Position numbers and translations under genes: made by a program. The notes under the pieces were generated by a model. It did no database searches, was not told where the DNA came from, and saw only the letters and a list, made by a program, of their open reading frames with translations. Shown piece by piece: positions 1 to 7,244 of a stretch of 49,197 bases of DNA (within the stretch, counting starts at the first letter, position 1; each line of letters starts with the position of its first letter). Source of the DNA: an uncultured Flavonifractor sp. GTDB taxonomy: Bacteria; Bacillota; Clostridia; Oscillospirales; Oscillospiraceae. Where the stretch lies: NCBI GenBank assembly GCA_944385575.1, contig CALWXT010000006.1, forward strand, positions 1 through 49,197, given 5' to 3'.

Positions 1-37
1 TATAATATCTTGGTGTTGACGCTATTTAACTAAATAT

Positions 38-113
38 GGGCCTATAGCTCAGCTGGGAGAGCGTACGGTTCGCATCCGTAAGGTCGTCGGTTCGATCCCG
101 ATTAGGTCCACCA
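38..113 (+). tRNA. tRNA-Ala (anticodon CGC)
   Basis: A 76-nt cloverleaf with an encoded CCA end. The acceptor arms GGGCCTA and TAGGTCC pair fully and include the G3-U70 wobble pair that is the identity element of alanine tRNAs. The anticodon stem TACGG/CCGTA encloses loop TTCGCAT, giving anticodon CGC for GCG codons. D arm GCTC/GAGC and T arm GTCGG/CCGAT with loop TTCGATC are intact. It is followed 8 nt later by a hairpin that should end the transcript. Confidence 0.95.
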
Positions 114-120
114 AAACTGG

Positions 121-157
121 AAATCGCCGCAGTTTTCACTGCGGCGATTTCTCATTT
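121..157 (+). terminator. terminator after tRNA-Ala
   Basis: A perfect 12-bp stem (AAATCGCCGCAG at 121-132, CTGCGGCGATTT at 139-150) with loop TTTTCA is followed by a weak T-rich stretch. It lies directly downstream of the tRNA. Confidence 0.7.
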
Positions 158-197
158 GACCACAGAAATACCACAGACGGATTTCTGTTTTGACCAC
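155..197. repeat. Short direct and inverted repeats next to tRNA-Ala
   Basis: TTTGACCAC occurs twice (155-163 and 189-197), CCACAGA occurs twice (161-167 and 172-178), and ACAGAAAT is mirrored by ATTTCTGT (164-171 and 181-188). Clusters like this next to a tRNA resemble the arm and core sites used by tyrosine integrases. No integrase gene is present, so this would be a remnant or an empty site. The role is inferred. Confidence 0.35.
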
Positions 198-201
198 TTG
201 G

Positions 202-235
202 CGGGCACCCCCTTTCGGGAGTGCCCGTCTTTTTT
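202..235 (+). terminator. orphan intrinsic terminator
   Basis: A GC-rich hairpin (CGGGCAC...GTGCCCG, 202-228) is followed by TCTTTTTT. No gene precedes it on the + strand after the tRNA terminator, so it may be left over from a lost gene. The bases from here to 323 hold nothing else I recognise. Confidence 0.65.
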
Positions 236-323
236 GTTTACAGCGCCCCAGATCCTGAGTCGCGCTTTAATCCAGAAACACCAAACTGGTCACCAGAATC
301 CCTTAGACAGGAAATTTATAGTT

Positions 324-941
324 TCATTCCTCCTCTCTCATCTGGCGGCAGACGCGCTCTGTCTCCTCCTCATCGAAGGAATACAGACCATCCACCTCCA
401 GCTCTTTGCTCAGTCCCCAGGCCAGTTTGAATCCGGCCATAAAGCTGGCCAAGGAAGTCTCCTCCCGCAGCAGATGCTTCAAAAGCCTAAAACCAGCGAA
501 AATAGATAATATAAGATATCCACACAACACAGCGAAGCACGGCAAGAACGACGACAAATCATCCGATGCCGCATAAACAGACGGTATATGGGTAGAAATT
601 TTGATAAAATCGAGGTCAACATGAATTCTCAAAAATCCCAAAACCGTTTCCAAAATTTTCGGGACATTTGGAATCGCAACGCCGAAAACAAGGCCTGTAC
701 CCAGCTTTTCCTCGCCATATCCGCAGACCTTCTCCAGATCAAAACCGTCAAAGGCCTGACGAAAAGCCTCTCGTTTATTCAGAATGCACTCCCAGGAGAG
801 CCCCGCCTGGAAGCTCTCCAGAATCAGCATTTCAAACAGCTTATGGTCATCATGGACCGGAATCCCCCACTCCTCGTCGTGGTACCGAATATAAAGTGGA
901 TTCTTTGGATTGGCCCAGCTGCATCGGCTCCATTCTTTCAT
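324..941 (-). pseudogene. tag: truncated/chimeric DNA-3-methyladenine glycosylase I
   Basis: Residues 1 to about 78 are clearly Tag. They contain the YHDEEWGIPVHDDHKLFEML block and QAGLSWECILNKREAFRQAF, including the catalytic-site Glu and the N-terminal zinc ligands (Cys7, His21). After EEKL the protein departs from the family: the NxRAFL segment, the KKRGFKFVG motif and the C-terminal His/Cys zinc ligands are all absent, and no alternative frame restores them. The last ~50 residues (SLASFMAGFKLAWGL...) look like the end of a small hypothetical protein common in Oscillospiraceae mobile elements; that link is from memory. The frame is open for 205 aa, near normal Tag length, but it is a fusion and probably inactive as a glycosylase. 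It starts at an ATG with AAAGGTG upstream, 9 nt after the HxlR gene, so the two form an operon. Confidence 0.75.
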
Positions 942-950
942 AAAACACCT

Positions 951-1301
951 TTATTCTATACACTGGGGATTGGTAAGCTCAAACCGCTCATCCATATTTT
1001 TTTCGCCCCATTCACACATCAACTCCAGAATCTGCTCCAAAGAGCGCCCCTTGGGAGTAATGGAATATTCCACCCGTGGGGGCACCTCGGCGTATACCGT
1101 ACGCACAATCAATCCGTCACTTTCTAGTTCCCGGAGCTGATTGGTCAGAGTTCGCTGAGAAACCTGGGTGATGGCCCGCATCAGTTCGCCAAAACGCTGT
1201 GTCCCCTTCTCGATCAGGCTTTCCAGAATCAGCGGCTTACACTTCCCTCCGATCATCTTTAAGGTAACTTCCATTTCACAGGTCACTTTTATCTTTTCCA
1301 T
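951..1301 (-). CDS. HxlR-family transcriptional regulator
   Basis: A 116-aa winged-helix regulator of the HxlR/YodB type, which bind DNA as dimers and often sense thiol or aldehyde stress through a conserved Cys. The diagnostic N-terminus is present ([20 protein letters not shown]), followed by [20 protein letters not shown] as recognition helix and wing and ending [10 protein letters not shown]. The ATG at 1301 is chosen over the GTG at 1331 because GGGAG lies 6 nt upstream and family members start here. It is divergent from the Fe-S aldo/keto reductase across about 140 bp, the usual layout for HxlR and its oxidoreductase target, so it probably controls that gene and the tag remnant behind it. 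Confidence 0.88.
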   Translation of the reverse strand: MEKIKVTCEMEVTLKMIGGKCKPLILESLIEKGTQRFGELMRAITQVSQRTLTNQLRELESDGLIVRTVYAEVPPRVEYSITPKGRSLEQILELMCEWGEKNMDERFELTNPQCIE

Positions 1302-1353
1302 AAGGTTCTCCCATGGTGAAAATTTTTTCACCTTCTAAAAAAACTGTGCGTAC

Positions 1354-1382
1354 TTGTTCCGATAAATTGAAGCAGATATAAT
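1354..1382 (+). promoter_or_regulatory. SigA-type promoter of the aldo/keto reductase
   Basis: TTGTTC and TATAAT are separated by 17 bp, 58 bp before the reductase start. The -10 is a perfect consensus. It lies in the divergent gap shared with the HxlR gene. Confidence 0.7.
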
Positions 1383-1439
1383 GTAAGTATACCTAATTTT
1401 GATTGTTTTGCAAGATAACGCGCCTGACAGGAGGACAGC

Positions 1440-2594
1440 ATGGAATACAGGACATTGGGCCGCACCGGACTGAAAGTCAGCGAAATTGGCTTGGGCGGCG
1501 AGTGGTTTAACGGTTTGACCGCCCAGGAGAGTTCCGCTATCGTGGATGCAGCACAGGAAAAAGGCATCAACTATATTGATATTTTCATGCCTCAGGCCCC
1601 CACCCGCAGCAATCTGGGATTTGCTCTGGAGGGGCGACGGGAAAACTTCATCATTCAGGGACATCTGTGCACCGTATTTGAGGACGGACAATATACCCGC
1701 ACCCGGGATATCGAAAAAACCAAACGCTCTTTTGAAAATCTGCTGGAGCGTCTGCACACCGACTACATAGATGTAGGTATGATCCACTATGTGGACAGTG
1801 ATGAGGACTTCCGCACCGTCTTTGAAGGGCCTGTTCTGGCCTATGCAAAGGAACTGAAGGAAAAGGGCATAATCCGCCACATCGGGATGAGCTCTCACAA
1901 CCCGCATATTGCTCTGAAGGCCGTGGAGAGCGGAATCGTGGATGTGCTGATGTTCAGCATCAACCCCGCCTATGACATGGAAAACGCCGAAACGGACATC
2001 TATGACCTGATGGAGTTCAAGGGCATGGAGAAAAGCAGCCTGGTGGTAGATGAGGCGCGGCAAAAGCTGTACTCCGCCTGTGAGGCGGCAGGGGTGGCCA
2101 TCACCGTTATGAAGCCGCTGGGGGCAGGCACTCTGCTGAAGGCAGAGAGCTCCCCCTTTGGCGTAGCCATGACCGTCCCTCAGTGCATCCAATACTGCCT
2201 GGACCGCAACGGCGTCAAGGTAGTCATTGTAGGCTGCCATACGGTGGACGAGGTGTTGGAGGCAACTAAATATTATGACACTCCCATCCCGGAACGGAGC
2301 TACGCCCATATCTTCAGTTCGGGAAATTCTGTCCAAATGACCGGCCGGTGTATGTACTGCAACCACTGCCAGCCTTGCCCAGCCCACATCGATATTGCCG
2401 CCGTGACCAAGTTTCTGGATCTGGCTGCCCAGCAGGATTCTGTACCGGAAACTGTGGCACAGCACTATTGGTCCCTTTCCGCCACGGCAGACGATTGCCT
2501 GATGTGCGGCAAATGTGAGCCGAACTGCCCCTTTGGAGTAAAGGTCCGGGACAATATGGTGCGGGCCAGAGAAGTGTTTGCACATACTCGGTGA
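1440..2594 (+). CDS. Aldo/keto reductase with C-terminal ferredoxin domain
   Basis: A 384-aa protein in two parts. Residues ~1-285 form an NADPH-type aldo/keto reductase TIM barrel (RTLGRTGLKVSEIGLGGEW, active-site His in MIHYVD, GIIRHIGMSSHNP, VVIVGCHTVDEV). The C-terminal ~95 residues carry two [4Fe-4S] Cys clusters, CMYCNHCQPC and CLMCGKCEPNC. Such Fe-S aldo/keto reductases are common in anaerobes, but few have known substrates. The barrel position that normally carries the catalytic Tyr reads DIFMPQAPTRSN, with no Tyr, so classical carbonyl reduction is doubtful. ATG with AGGAGG upstream. The divergent HxlR gene is the likely regulator. Confidence 0.9.
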   Translation: MEYRTLGRTGLKVSEIGLGGEWFNGLTAQESSAIVDAAQEKGINYIDIFMPQAPTRSNLGFALEGRRENFIIQGHLCTVFEDGQYTRTRDIEKTKRSFENLLERLHTDYIDVGMIHYVDSDEDFRTVFEGPVLAYAKELKEKGIIRHIGMSSHNPHIALKAVESGIVDVLMFSINPAYDMENAETDIYDLMEFKGMEKSSLVVDEARQKLYSACEAAGVAITVMKPLGAGTLLKAESSPFGVAMTVPQCIQYCLDRNGVKVVIVGCHTVDEVLEATKYYDTPIPERSYAHIFSSGNSVQMTGRCMYCNHCQPCPAHIDIAAVTKFLDLAAQQDSVPETVAQHYWSLSATADDCLMCGKCEPNCPFGVKVRDNMVRAREVFAHTR

Positions 2595-2637
2595 AAGAAA
2601 CCTGGCCCATAAACATTTAACGAAGTTCTTATTTTCG

Positions 2638-2670
2638 GAAAGCCTTGCTGCAGCAAGGCTTTCTCTTTTT
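2638..2670 (+). terminator. intrinsic terminator
   Basis: A perfect 26-nt palindrome (GAAAGCCTTGCTG and its complement) is followed by TCTTTTT, just after the aldo/keto reductase. Confidence 0.85.
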
Positions 2671-2707
2671 ATATCTGCTCTTGCCATAAACATCGCCGCT
2701 TTTTTCC

Positions 2708-2756
2708 TTGACTTATCTTTTGAAATCCATATAATAATTTTAGAATCATTCTAAAA
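2708..2756 (+). promoter_or_regulatory. promoter with Per-box-like operator
   Basis: TTGACT (2708-2713) and TATAAT (2730-2735), spacer 16, form the promoter. Two bases after the -10 sits a perfect 19-bp palindrome, TTTTAGAATCATTCTAAAA (2738-2756). It fits the PerR-box pattern TTAnAATnATTnTAA and covers the expected transcription start, so bound regulator would block initiation. This suggests the following Fur-family gene represses itself and the hydrogenase fusion behind it. Confidence 0.8.
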
Positions 2757-2761
2757 ATGGT

Positions 2762-3148
2762 GTGAGTGCTGTGACAAAATACGCAAGAAAAATTCTGGAA
2801 ATTGTGGAGCTCTCCTATAGCCACATGACGGCAGAACAGATATTTGCGGCTTTGCGGCAAACCTACCCCAAGGTGGTACTGGCTACTGTGTACAATAACC
2901 TGAACCGCCTATGGGAGGAAGGCAGGGTCCGGAAAATATCTGTGGAGGGAATGCCGGACCGGTATGACCGGACCCAGCGGCACGATCACCTGGTCTGCAA
3001 AAAATGCGGCAGGCTTCTGGACGTGGATCTGGGAGACCTGACTGCACAGCTTGAAAAAAAGGCAGGAATCCCTATCCTGGCCTATGACCTCAAGCTGCTG
3101 TACCTGTGCGAGGATTGCAGAAACAAATCACAACAGAAAGGAATGTGA
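2762..3148 (+). CDS. Fur/PerR-family metalloregulator
   Basis: A 128-aa Fur-family protein. The N-terminal winged helix ([35 protein letters not shown]) is followed by a dimerisation and metal domain with [16 protein letters not shown] and YLCEDC, giving the two CxxC pairs of the structural zinc site. Peroxide sensing is inferred from the operator and from the downstream rubrerythrin fusion; Fe-, Zn- and peroxide-sensing members cannot be told apart by eye. The start is a GTG at 2762 or 2771, neither with a strong ribosome site. The stop overlaps the next start by 4 nt (GTGA), so the two genes are translationally coupled. Confidence 0.88.
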   Translation: MSAVTKYARKILEIVELSYSHMTAEQIFAALRQTYPKVVLATVYNNLNRLWEEGRVRKISVEGMPDRYDRTQRHDHLVCKKCGRLLDVDLGDLTAQLEKKAGIPILAYDLKLLYLCEDCRNKSQQKGM

Positions 3149-5205
3149 GGAATCTGAAGCATCTGCCATTGTCCGTTCGCGTCCCCATTGAGGAGGACAA
3201 CCCCAGCATTGTGCGTTGGGAAGAAAAGTGCATCCGCTGCGGCATGTGCAAAGAGGCCTGCACCCGGCTGATGGGTGTGCACGGCACCTATACCCTGGAG
3301 GACACCGGAGGGAAAGCCATCTGCATTTACTGCGGCCAGTGTGCCAACGTGTGTCCGGTAGACAGCATCACCGAGCGCGACGAGGTCCCCCAGGTCCGCC
3401 AGGCAGTATCTGACCCAGGAAAAGTGGTGGTCGTGAGCACCTCCCCTGCTGTCCGCGCGGCTCTGGGTGAGGAATTCGGCATGGACCCCGGCGCCTTTGT
3501 GGAGGGGAAAATGGTCGCGCTGCTCCGCGCTTTGGGCGCTGACTATGTACTGGACACCAACTTTGCCGCGGATCTCACCATTGTGGAGGAAGCCAGTGAA
3601 CTGGTCCGTCGGGTGACCCAGGGCGACCGCCCCCTCCCCCAGTTTACCAGCTGTTGCCCCGGCTGGGTGCACTTTGCCGAGCTGTATGAACCCGAGCTGC
3701 TCCCCCATCTCTCCACGGCGAAAAGCCCCATCGGGATGCAGGGTCCCACGGTCAAGACCTACTTTGCCAAGCAGATGGGACTGGACCCCAGGCAGATTGT
3801 CCATGTCGCCCTTACCCCCTGCACCGCCAAAAAATTCGAGATCCGGCGGGAGGAAATGCATGCTGCCGCCGACTACCTCGGCATAGAGGGAATGCGGGAC
3901 ACCGACCAGATCATCACCACCCGTGAGCTGGCCCGCTGGGCCAAAGCGGAAGGCATTGACTGGAACAGCCTGGAGGATTCCGCTTACGATTCCCTGATGG
4001 GCCGCTCCTCCGGCGCCGGCGTTATTTTTGGAAACACCGGTGGCGTGATGGAGGCCGCCCTCCGCACCGCCTATGAATACCTGACCGGCGAGAAGGCGCC
4101 CGACAGCTTGCTCCAGCTCAGTCCCGTCAGAGGGTATGAAGGCATACGGGCGGCTCAGGTACAGGTCGGTGAGCACACCCTGCGGGTGGCGGTGATCTAT
4201 GGCACAGCCAATGCCCGCACCTTCCTGAAGAATATGAAGGAGCATGGGGAGCAGTACCACTTTGTAGAGGTGATGGCCTGCCCCGGCGGCTGCATTGGCG
4301 GCGGCGGTCAGCCCAAAGACCTCATGCGCAACGCGGACGAGACCCGCAAAAGCCGAATCGCGGCCCTTTACCGCCGGGACGGCTCCATGGAACTGCGCAC
4401 CAGCCATGAGAATCCGCAGATCAAGGCGGTCTATGAAGCCTTCTATGGCCATCCGCTCAGCGAACTGGCGGAAAAAATGCTCCATACCAGCTACACCGAC
4501 CACAGCGACATGCTGCGGAGAAAGGACGAAAAATCCATGAGCAAGTGGAAATGCAAAATCTGCGGATACATTCACGAGGGAGACACTCTGCCGGAGGACT
4601 TCACCTGCCCCATCTGCAGGCAGCCTGCCTCCGCGTTTGAAAAGCTGGAGGAGGCACCCGCCGGAAACGGCAATAAATACGCCGGGACCCAGACGGAGAA
4701 GAACCTGCAGGCCGCGTTTGCAGGCGAATCCCAGGCCCGCAACAAGTATACCTACTTCTCCTCCGTGGCCCAAAGAGAGGGCTATGAACAGATCGCCGAC
4801 CTCTTTTTGAAGACCGCCGAAAATGAGAAGGCCCACGCCAGAATGTGGTTCGAGGAGCTCAACGGTCTGGGGAACACGGCCGAAAACCTGCTCCATGCGG
4901 CTGAGGGTGAAAACCACGAGTGGACGGACATGTATGAGGGCTTCGCCCAGACCGCGGAGGCTGAGGGCTTCCCCGAGCTGGCCGCCAAATTCCGCCTGGT
5001 AGCCGCCATTGAAAAGCGGCACGAGGAGCGTTACAGAGCCCTGCTGCACAACGTGGAGACAGCCCAGGTCTTTGAAAAGAGCGAGGTCAAGGTCTGGGAG
5101 TGCCGCAACTGCGGCCACATCGTGGTCGGCACTGCCGCCCCGGAGGTATGCCCCACCTGCCTGTACGCCAAAAGCTATTTTGAAATCAACTGCGAGAATT
5201 ACTGA
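3145..5205 (+). CDS. [FeFe] hydrogenase fused to rubredoxin-rubrerythrin-rubredoxin
   Basis: A 686-aa fusion read as one open frame. Residues ~25-75 hold two [4Fe-4S] motifs (C29-C39 and C60-C70). The H-cluster domain follows with all three signatures: FTSCCPGW (C170/C171), TPCTAKKFE (C226) and [11 protein letters not shown] (C379, C383). From ~466 a rubredoxin (WKCKICGY...CPIC) leads into a ferritin-like rubrerythrin with its ExxH diiron motifs (NEKAH, IEKRH), and a second rubredoxin ends the protein (WECRNCGH...CPTC). The H-cluster can take electrons from H2; rubrerythrin reduces peroxide through rubredoxin iron. The inferred job is H2-linked peroxide reduction, or guarding the hydrogenase from peroxide. 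GTG 3145 is chosen for its 4-nt overlap with the Fur-family gene and AAAGGA nearby. An ATG at residue 465 with its own ribosome site might also give the tail alone. Confidence 0.93.
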   Translation: MRNLKHLPLSVRVPIEEDNPSIVRWEEKCIRCGMCKEACTRLMGVHGTYTLEDTGGKAICIYCGQCANVCPVDSITERDEVPQVRQAVSDPGKVVVVSTSPAVRAALGEEFGMDPGAFVEGKMVALLRALGADYVLDTNFAADLTIVEEASELVRRVTQGDRPLPQFTSCCPGWVHFAELYEPELLPHLSTAKSPIGMQGPTVKTYFAKQMGLDPRQIVHVALTPCTAKKFEIRREEMHAAADYLGIEGMRDTDQIITTRELARWAKAEGIDWNSLEDSAYDSLMGRSSGAGVIFGNTGGVMEAALRTAYEYLTGEKAPDSLLQLSPVRGYEGIRAAQVQVGEHTLRVAVIYGTANARTFLKNMKEHGEQYHFVEVMACPGGCIGGGGQPKDLMRNADETRKSRIAALYRRDGSMELRTSHENPQIKAVYEAFYGHPLSELAEKMLHTSYTDHSDMLRRKDEKSMSKWKCKICGYIHEGDTLPEDFTCPICRQPASAFEKLEEAPAGNGNKYAGTQTEKNLQAAFAGESQARNKYTYFSSVAQREGYEQIADLFLKTAENEKAHARMWFEELNGLGNTAENLLHAAEGENHEWTDMYEGFAQTAEAEGFPELAAKFRLVAAIEKRHEERYRALLHNVETAQVFEKSEVKVWECRNCGHIVVGTAAPEVCPTCLYAKSYFEINCENY

Positions 5206-5215
5206 TACCGCTCCT

Positions 5216-5252
5216 GCGGCCGGGACAAATGCTGTCCCGGCCGCTTCCTTTT
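5216..5252 (+). terminator. intrinsic terminator
   Basis: A 12-bp GC-rich stem (GCGGCCGGGACA / TGTCCCGGCCGC) with a 5-nt loop is followed by TTCCTTTT, closing the PerR-hydrogenase unit. Confidence 0.85.
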
Positions 5253-5258
5253 GTACAT

Positions 5259-5287
5259 TTGACAAGCTGTATTCCTTCCGCTATAAT
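5259..5287 (+). promoter_or_regulatory. consensus SigA promoter of the tetR gene
   Basis: TTGACA and TATAAT are separated by exactly 17 bp, both perfect, 28 bp before the tetR start. Confidence 0.85.
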
Positions 5288-5314
5288 GAACAACGTTCAG
5301 ATTGGGGTGAGTAC

Positions 5315-5869
5315 GTGAATACCATTGTGACATCCAGAGATGACATCCTGCGGACCAGTCGGGAACTGCTCCATCAGCAGGGCTGGACGGCTCTGCATAT
5401 CCGGGACGTGGCAGCCGCCTGCGGCGTTTCGGTAGGCTCCATCTACAATTATTTCGGTTCCAAGGCGGAGCTGACTGGCGCGGTGGTGGAGAGCGTCTGG
5501 CGGGAGATCTTTTGCCCGGAGACTGACACCCCCTGCGGAGATATCCAGGCCTGCGTAGTCTGGCTTTACCAGCGCATGGAGTACGCGGCCACGGCATACC
5601 CCGGCTTTTTTGCCCTGCACTCCGTTGGCTTTCCTGCTGCGGAAAAAGCTGAGGGCACAAAGCTGATGCACCGTGCATGGCAGCACATCCTGGATCAACT
5701 GTGCGACGTACTGGAGCACGATCCGAAAATCCGCCCCGGCGCCTTTCAGGAGGGCTTTACCCCATCGGTTTTCGCCGACCTGCTCTTTTCCCTGCTGCTG
5801 TCGGCACTGTTTCGAAAGGACTATGACCCCAAGCCTGTTTTGGAGATCATACGCCGTTCCCTTTATTGA
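5315..5869 (+). CDS. TetR-family transcriptional regulator
   Basis: A 184-aa protein with a typical TetR N-terminal helix-turn-helix (SRDDILRTSRELLHQQGWTALHIRDVAAACGV, then SVGSIYNYFGSKAELT) and a divergent all-helical ligand domain, so the ligand cannot be read. The GTG at 5315 is chosen because GGGGTGAG lies 3 nt upstream and the perfect promoter ends 28 bp before it; the frame is open further upstream, but only over the hydrogenase gene and its terminator. It precedes two small membrane-protein genes, its likely targets. Confidence 0.9.
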   Translation: MNTIVTSRDDILRTSRELLHQQGWTALHIRDVAAACGVSVGSIYNYFGSKAELTGAVVESVWREIFCPETDTPCGDIQACVVWLYQRMEYAATAYPGFFALHSVGFPAAEKAEGTKLMHRAWQHILDQLCDVLEHDPKIRPGAFQEGFTPSVFADLLFSLLLSALFRKDYDPKPVLEIIRRSLY

Positions 5870-5875
5870 TAAACT

Positions 5876-5899
5876 CCCGCGCAGCCCGCGGGGGTTTTT
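5876..5899 (+). terminator. short hairpin with T run between tetR and membrane genes
   Basis: CCCGCG (5876-5881) pairs with CGCGGG (5887-5892), followed by GGTTTTT. The stem is short, so it may be a partial terminator that lowers expression of the next two genes relative to tetR. Confidence 0.55.
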
Positions 5900-5943
5900 C
5901 CCCGGTCAAATTGAACTTTGTTCACACTGAAAAGGAGAACCTG

Positions 5944-6378
5944 ATGAAAGTAAAAAAGAACACCTTGCTCCTCATCGCCTGCCTGGTGTGGGGTGCGGCC
6001 GGCTTCAACATCCTGCGCATCGGGCTGCTGGCATACCCGGCCTATCTCAGCGTGCTGAATCTGGCTCTGTCAGCTCTGGTTTTCGCCGTATTCCAGCGCT
6101 TTATTTTCGGCAGGCTGGTGAAAAAGCACACTGCCAGGATCTCAGCCTATCCGGATATCCCCCAGTTTTTTCTCCGTTTCTTCGACGGAAAATCTTTTGC
6201 CATCATGGCCTTTATGATGGCCGGCGGCATTGGACTGCGGGCATCCGGTGCGGCGCCGGAGGTCTTTATCGCAGTATTTTATTCCGGGCTGGGTGCTGCC
6301 CTTTTGCTGGCAGGGCTCTTGTTCGGACGCAACTACACGCAGGCTGTGCGCAGCAGCCTTTGTAAGGAGGATCTATGA
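5944..6378 (+). CDS. small integral membrane protein, unknown
   Basis: A 144-aa protein with about four hydrophobic helices (near residues 7-30, 37-57, 82-100 and 108-127) and basic residues after the first two. I recognise no family and no functional motif. The ATG at 5944 has AAGGAG 6 nt upstream. It overlaps the next membrane gene by 4 nt (ATGA) and follows the tetR gene, so the two membrane proteins are probably made together, perhaps as one complex, under TetR control. Confidence 0.8.
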   Translation: MKVKKNTLLLIACLVWGAAGFNILRIGLLAYPAYLSVLNLALSALVFAVFQRFIFGRLVKKHTARISAYPDIPQFFLRFFDGKSFAIMAFMMAGGIGLRASGAAPEVFIAVFYSGLGAALLLAGLLFGRNYTQAVRSSLCKEDL

Positions 6379-7094
6379 TGCAGGCAATTGCAGAAACTGT
6401 TTTTGACGCGGTGTATCTTGTCACCGTGCTCACGCTGGGTATTTCGATGCTCAGGAAACACAACGCCGAACGGCAGTACCGGCTGTTTGGACTGATGGCG
6501 GTGGTGCTGGGCGCAGGCGACGCATTCCACCTGGTCCCCCGTGCCTATGCCCTGTGCACCACTGGCCTGGAACAGCATGCGGCGGCTTTGGGTGTAGGCA
6601 AATGGATCACATCCATTACCATGACTGTTTTCTATGTGCTGCTCTACTATGTCTGGCGGGAACGCTACCATGTACGGGGCCGCAACGGCCTTACCGCCTC
6701 TGTCTTTGTGCTGGCCGGGCTGCGGGTCCTGCTGTGCATGATGCCGCAAAACGATTGGCTCAGCCCCACTGCCCCGCTGTCCTGGGGCATTCTCCGCAAT
6801 ATTCCCTTCGCCCTGCTGGGCCTGCTGGTCATCGTGCTGTTTTTCCAAAGCGCCAACCATGGCCAGGATCGAGCATTCCGCTGGATGTGGCTGACGATCG
6901 TGCTCAGCTTTGCCTTCTATATCCCTGTGGTGCTTTTCGCGGACAGCTTCCCCATGATCGGCATGCTGATGATTCCCAAGACCTGCGCCTATGTCTGGAC
7001 GGTGGTGATCGGCTACCGTATGCCGCGATCCTGGCCGGATCGGTCACATGTCCTACCACAGGTTCCATCCCAAGCTCCTCCAGAGCCGCCTTGA
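6375..7094 (+). CDS. integral membrane protein, unknown, 3' end altered
   Basis: A 239-aa protein with six or seven hydrophobic helices, ATG with AAGGAGG upstream. Function unknown. From about residue 214 (after VVIGYR) the sequence becomes hydrophilic and proline-rich and reads antisense through the opposing thioredoxin-like gene. The natural C-terminus was therefore probably replaced when DNA between the two genes was lost near 7010-7017. Most of the membrane domain is intact, so it may still work. Confidence 0.75.
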   Translation: MMQAIAETVFDAVYLVTVLTLGISMLRKHNAERQYRLFGLMAVVLGAGDAFHLVPRAYALCTTGLEQHAAALGVGKWITSITMTVFYVLLYYVWRERYHVRGRNGLTASVFVLAGLRVLLCMMPQNDWLSPTAPLSWGILRNIPFALLGLLVIVLFFQSANHGQDRAFRWMWLTIVLSFAFYIPVVLFADSFPMIGMLMIPKTCAYVWTVVIGYRMPRSWPDRSHVLPQVPSQAPPEPP

Positions 7095-7230
7095 CCTCGG
7101 CCTCCAGCTCATTGCACCTGGCGCAGCCGGAACCCAGGACCTTGATCCTGCGCGCCTCCTTTTCCTCCTCCGCACCGCCGCAGCCGCAGCAACAGGTCTT
7201 CTTTCTCTTGCCAAACAGCCCCATAATCAT
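6904..7230 (-). pseudogene. thioredoxin-like small protein, C-terminus lost
   Basis: The N-terminal part is the small thioredoxin-fold protein usually found with SO_0444/YraQ-type permeases. A CCCGCGG leader is followed by IKVLGSGCARCNELEAEV with a CxxC redox site and ELGMEPVVGHVTDPARIAAYG. Intact relatives then continue with a cis-Pro strand (like VMSTPALVIDG). Here, from about 7015 downward, the frame reads antisense through the neighbouring membrane gene and gives unrelated residues. The cis-Pro loop and last strand and helix are missing, so the fold is probably broken. ATG with AGGAG upstream, 14 nt behind the permease gene. Confidence 0.72.
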
Positions 7231-7244
7231 CAGCTCCTATTTCC

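Noticed and set aside
1335-2693. 452-codon minus-strand frame over the aldo/keto reductase
   Set aside because: No domain, no ribosome site, and it crosses a terminator and a promoter; antisense shadow.
3145-5205. Hydrogenase-rubrerythrin fusion as a sequencing frameshift artefact
   Set aside because: The frame continues through the junction with a natural linker and both halves have complete motifs; no shift is needed to read either half.
3082-5265. 727-codon open frame on the minus strand opposite the hydrogenase fusion
   Set aside because: Low-complexity Gly/Ala/Val/His translation with no family match; it is the antisense shadow of a well-supported gene in GC-rich DNA.
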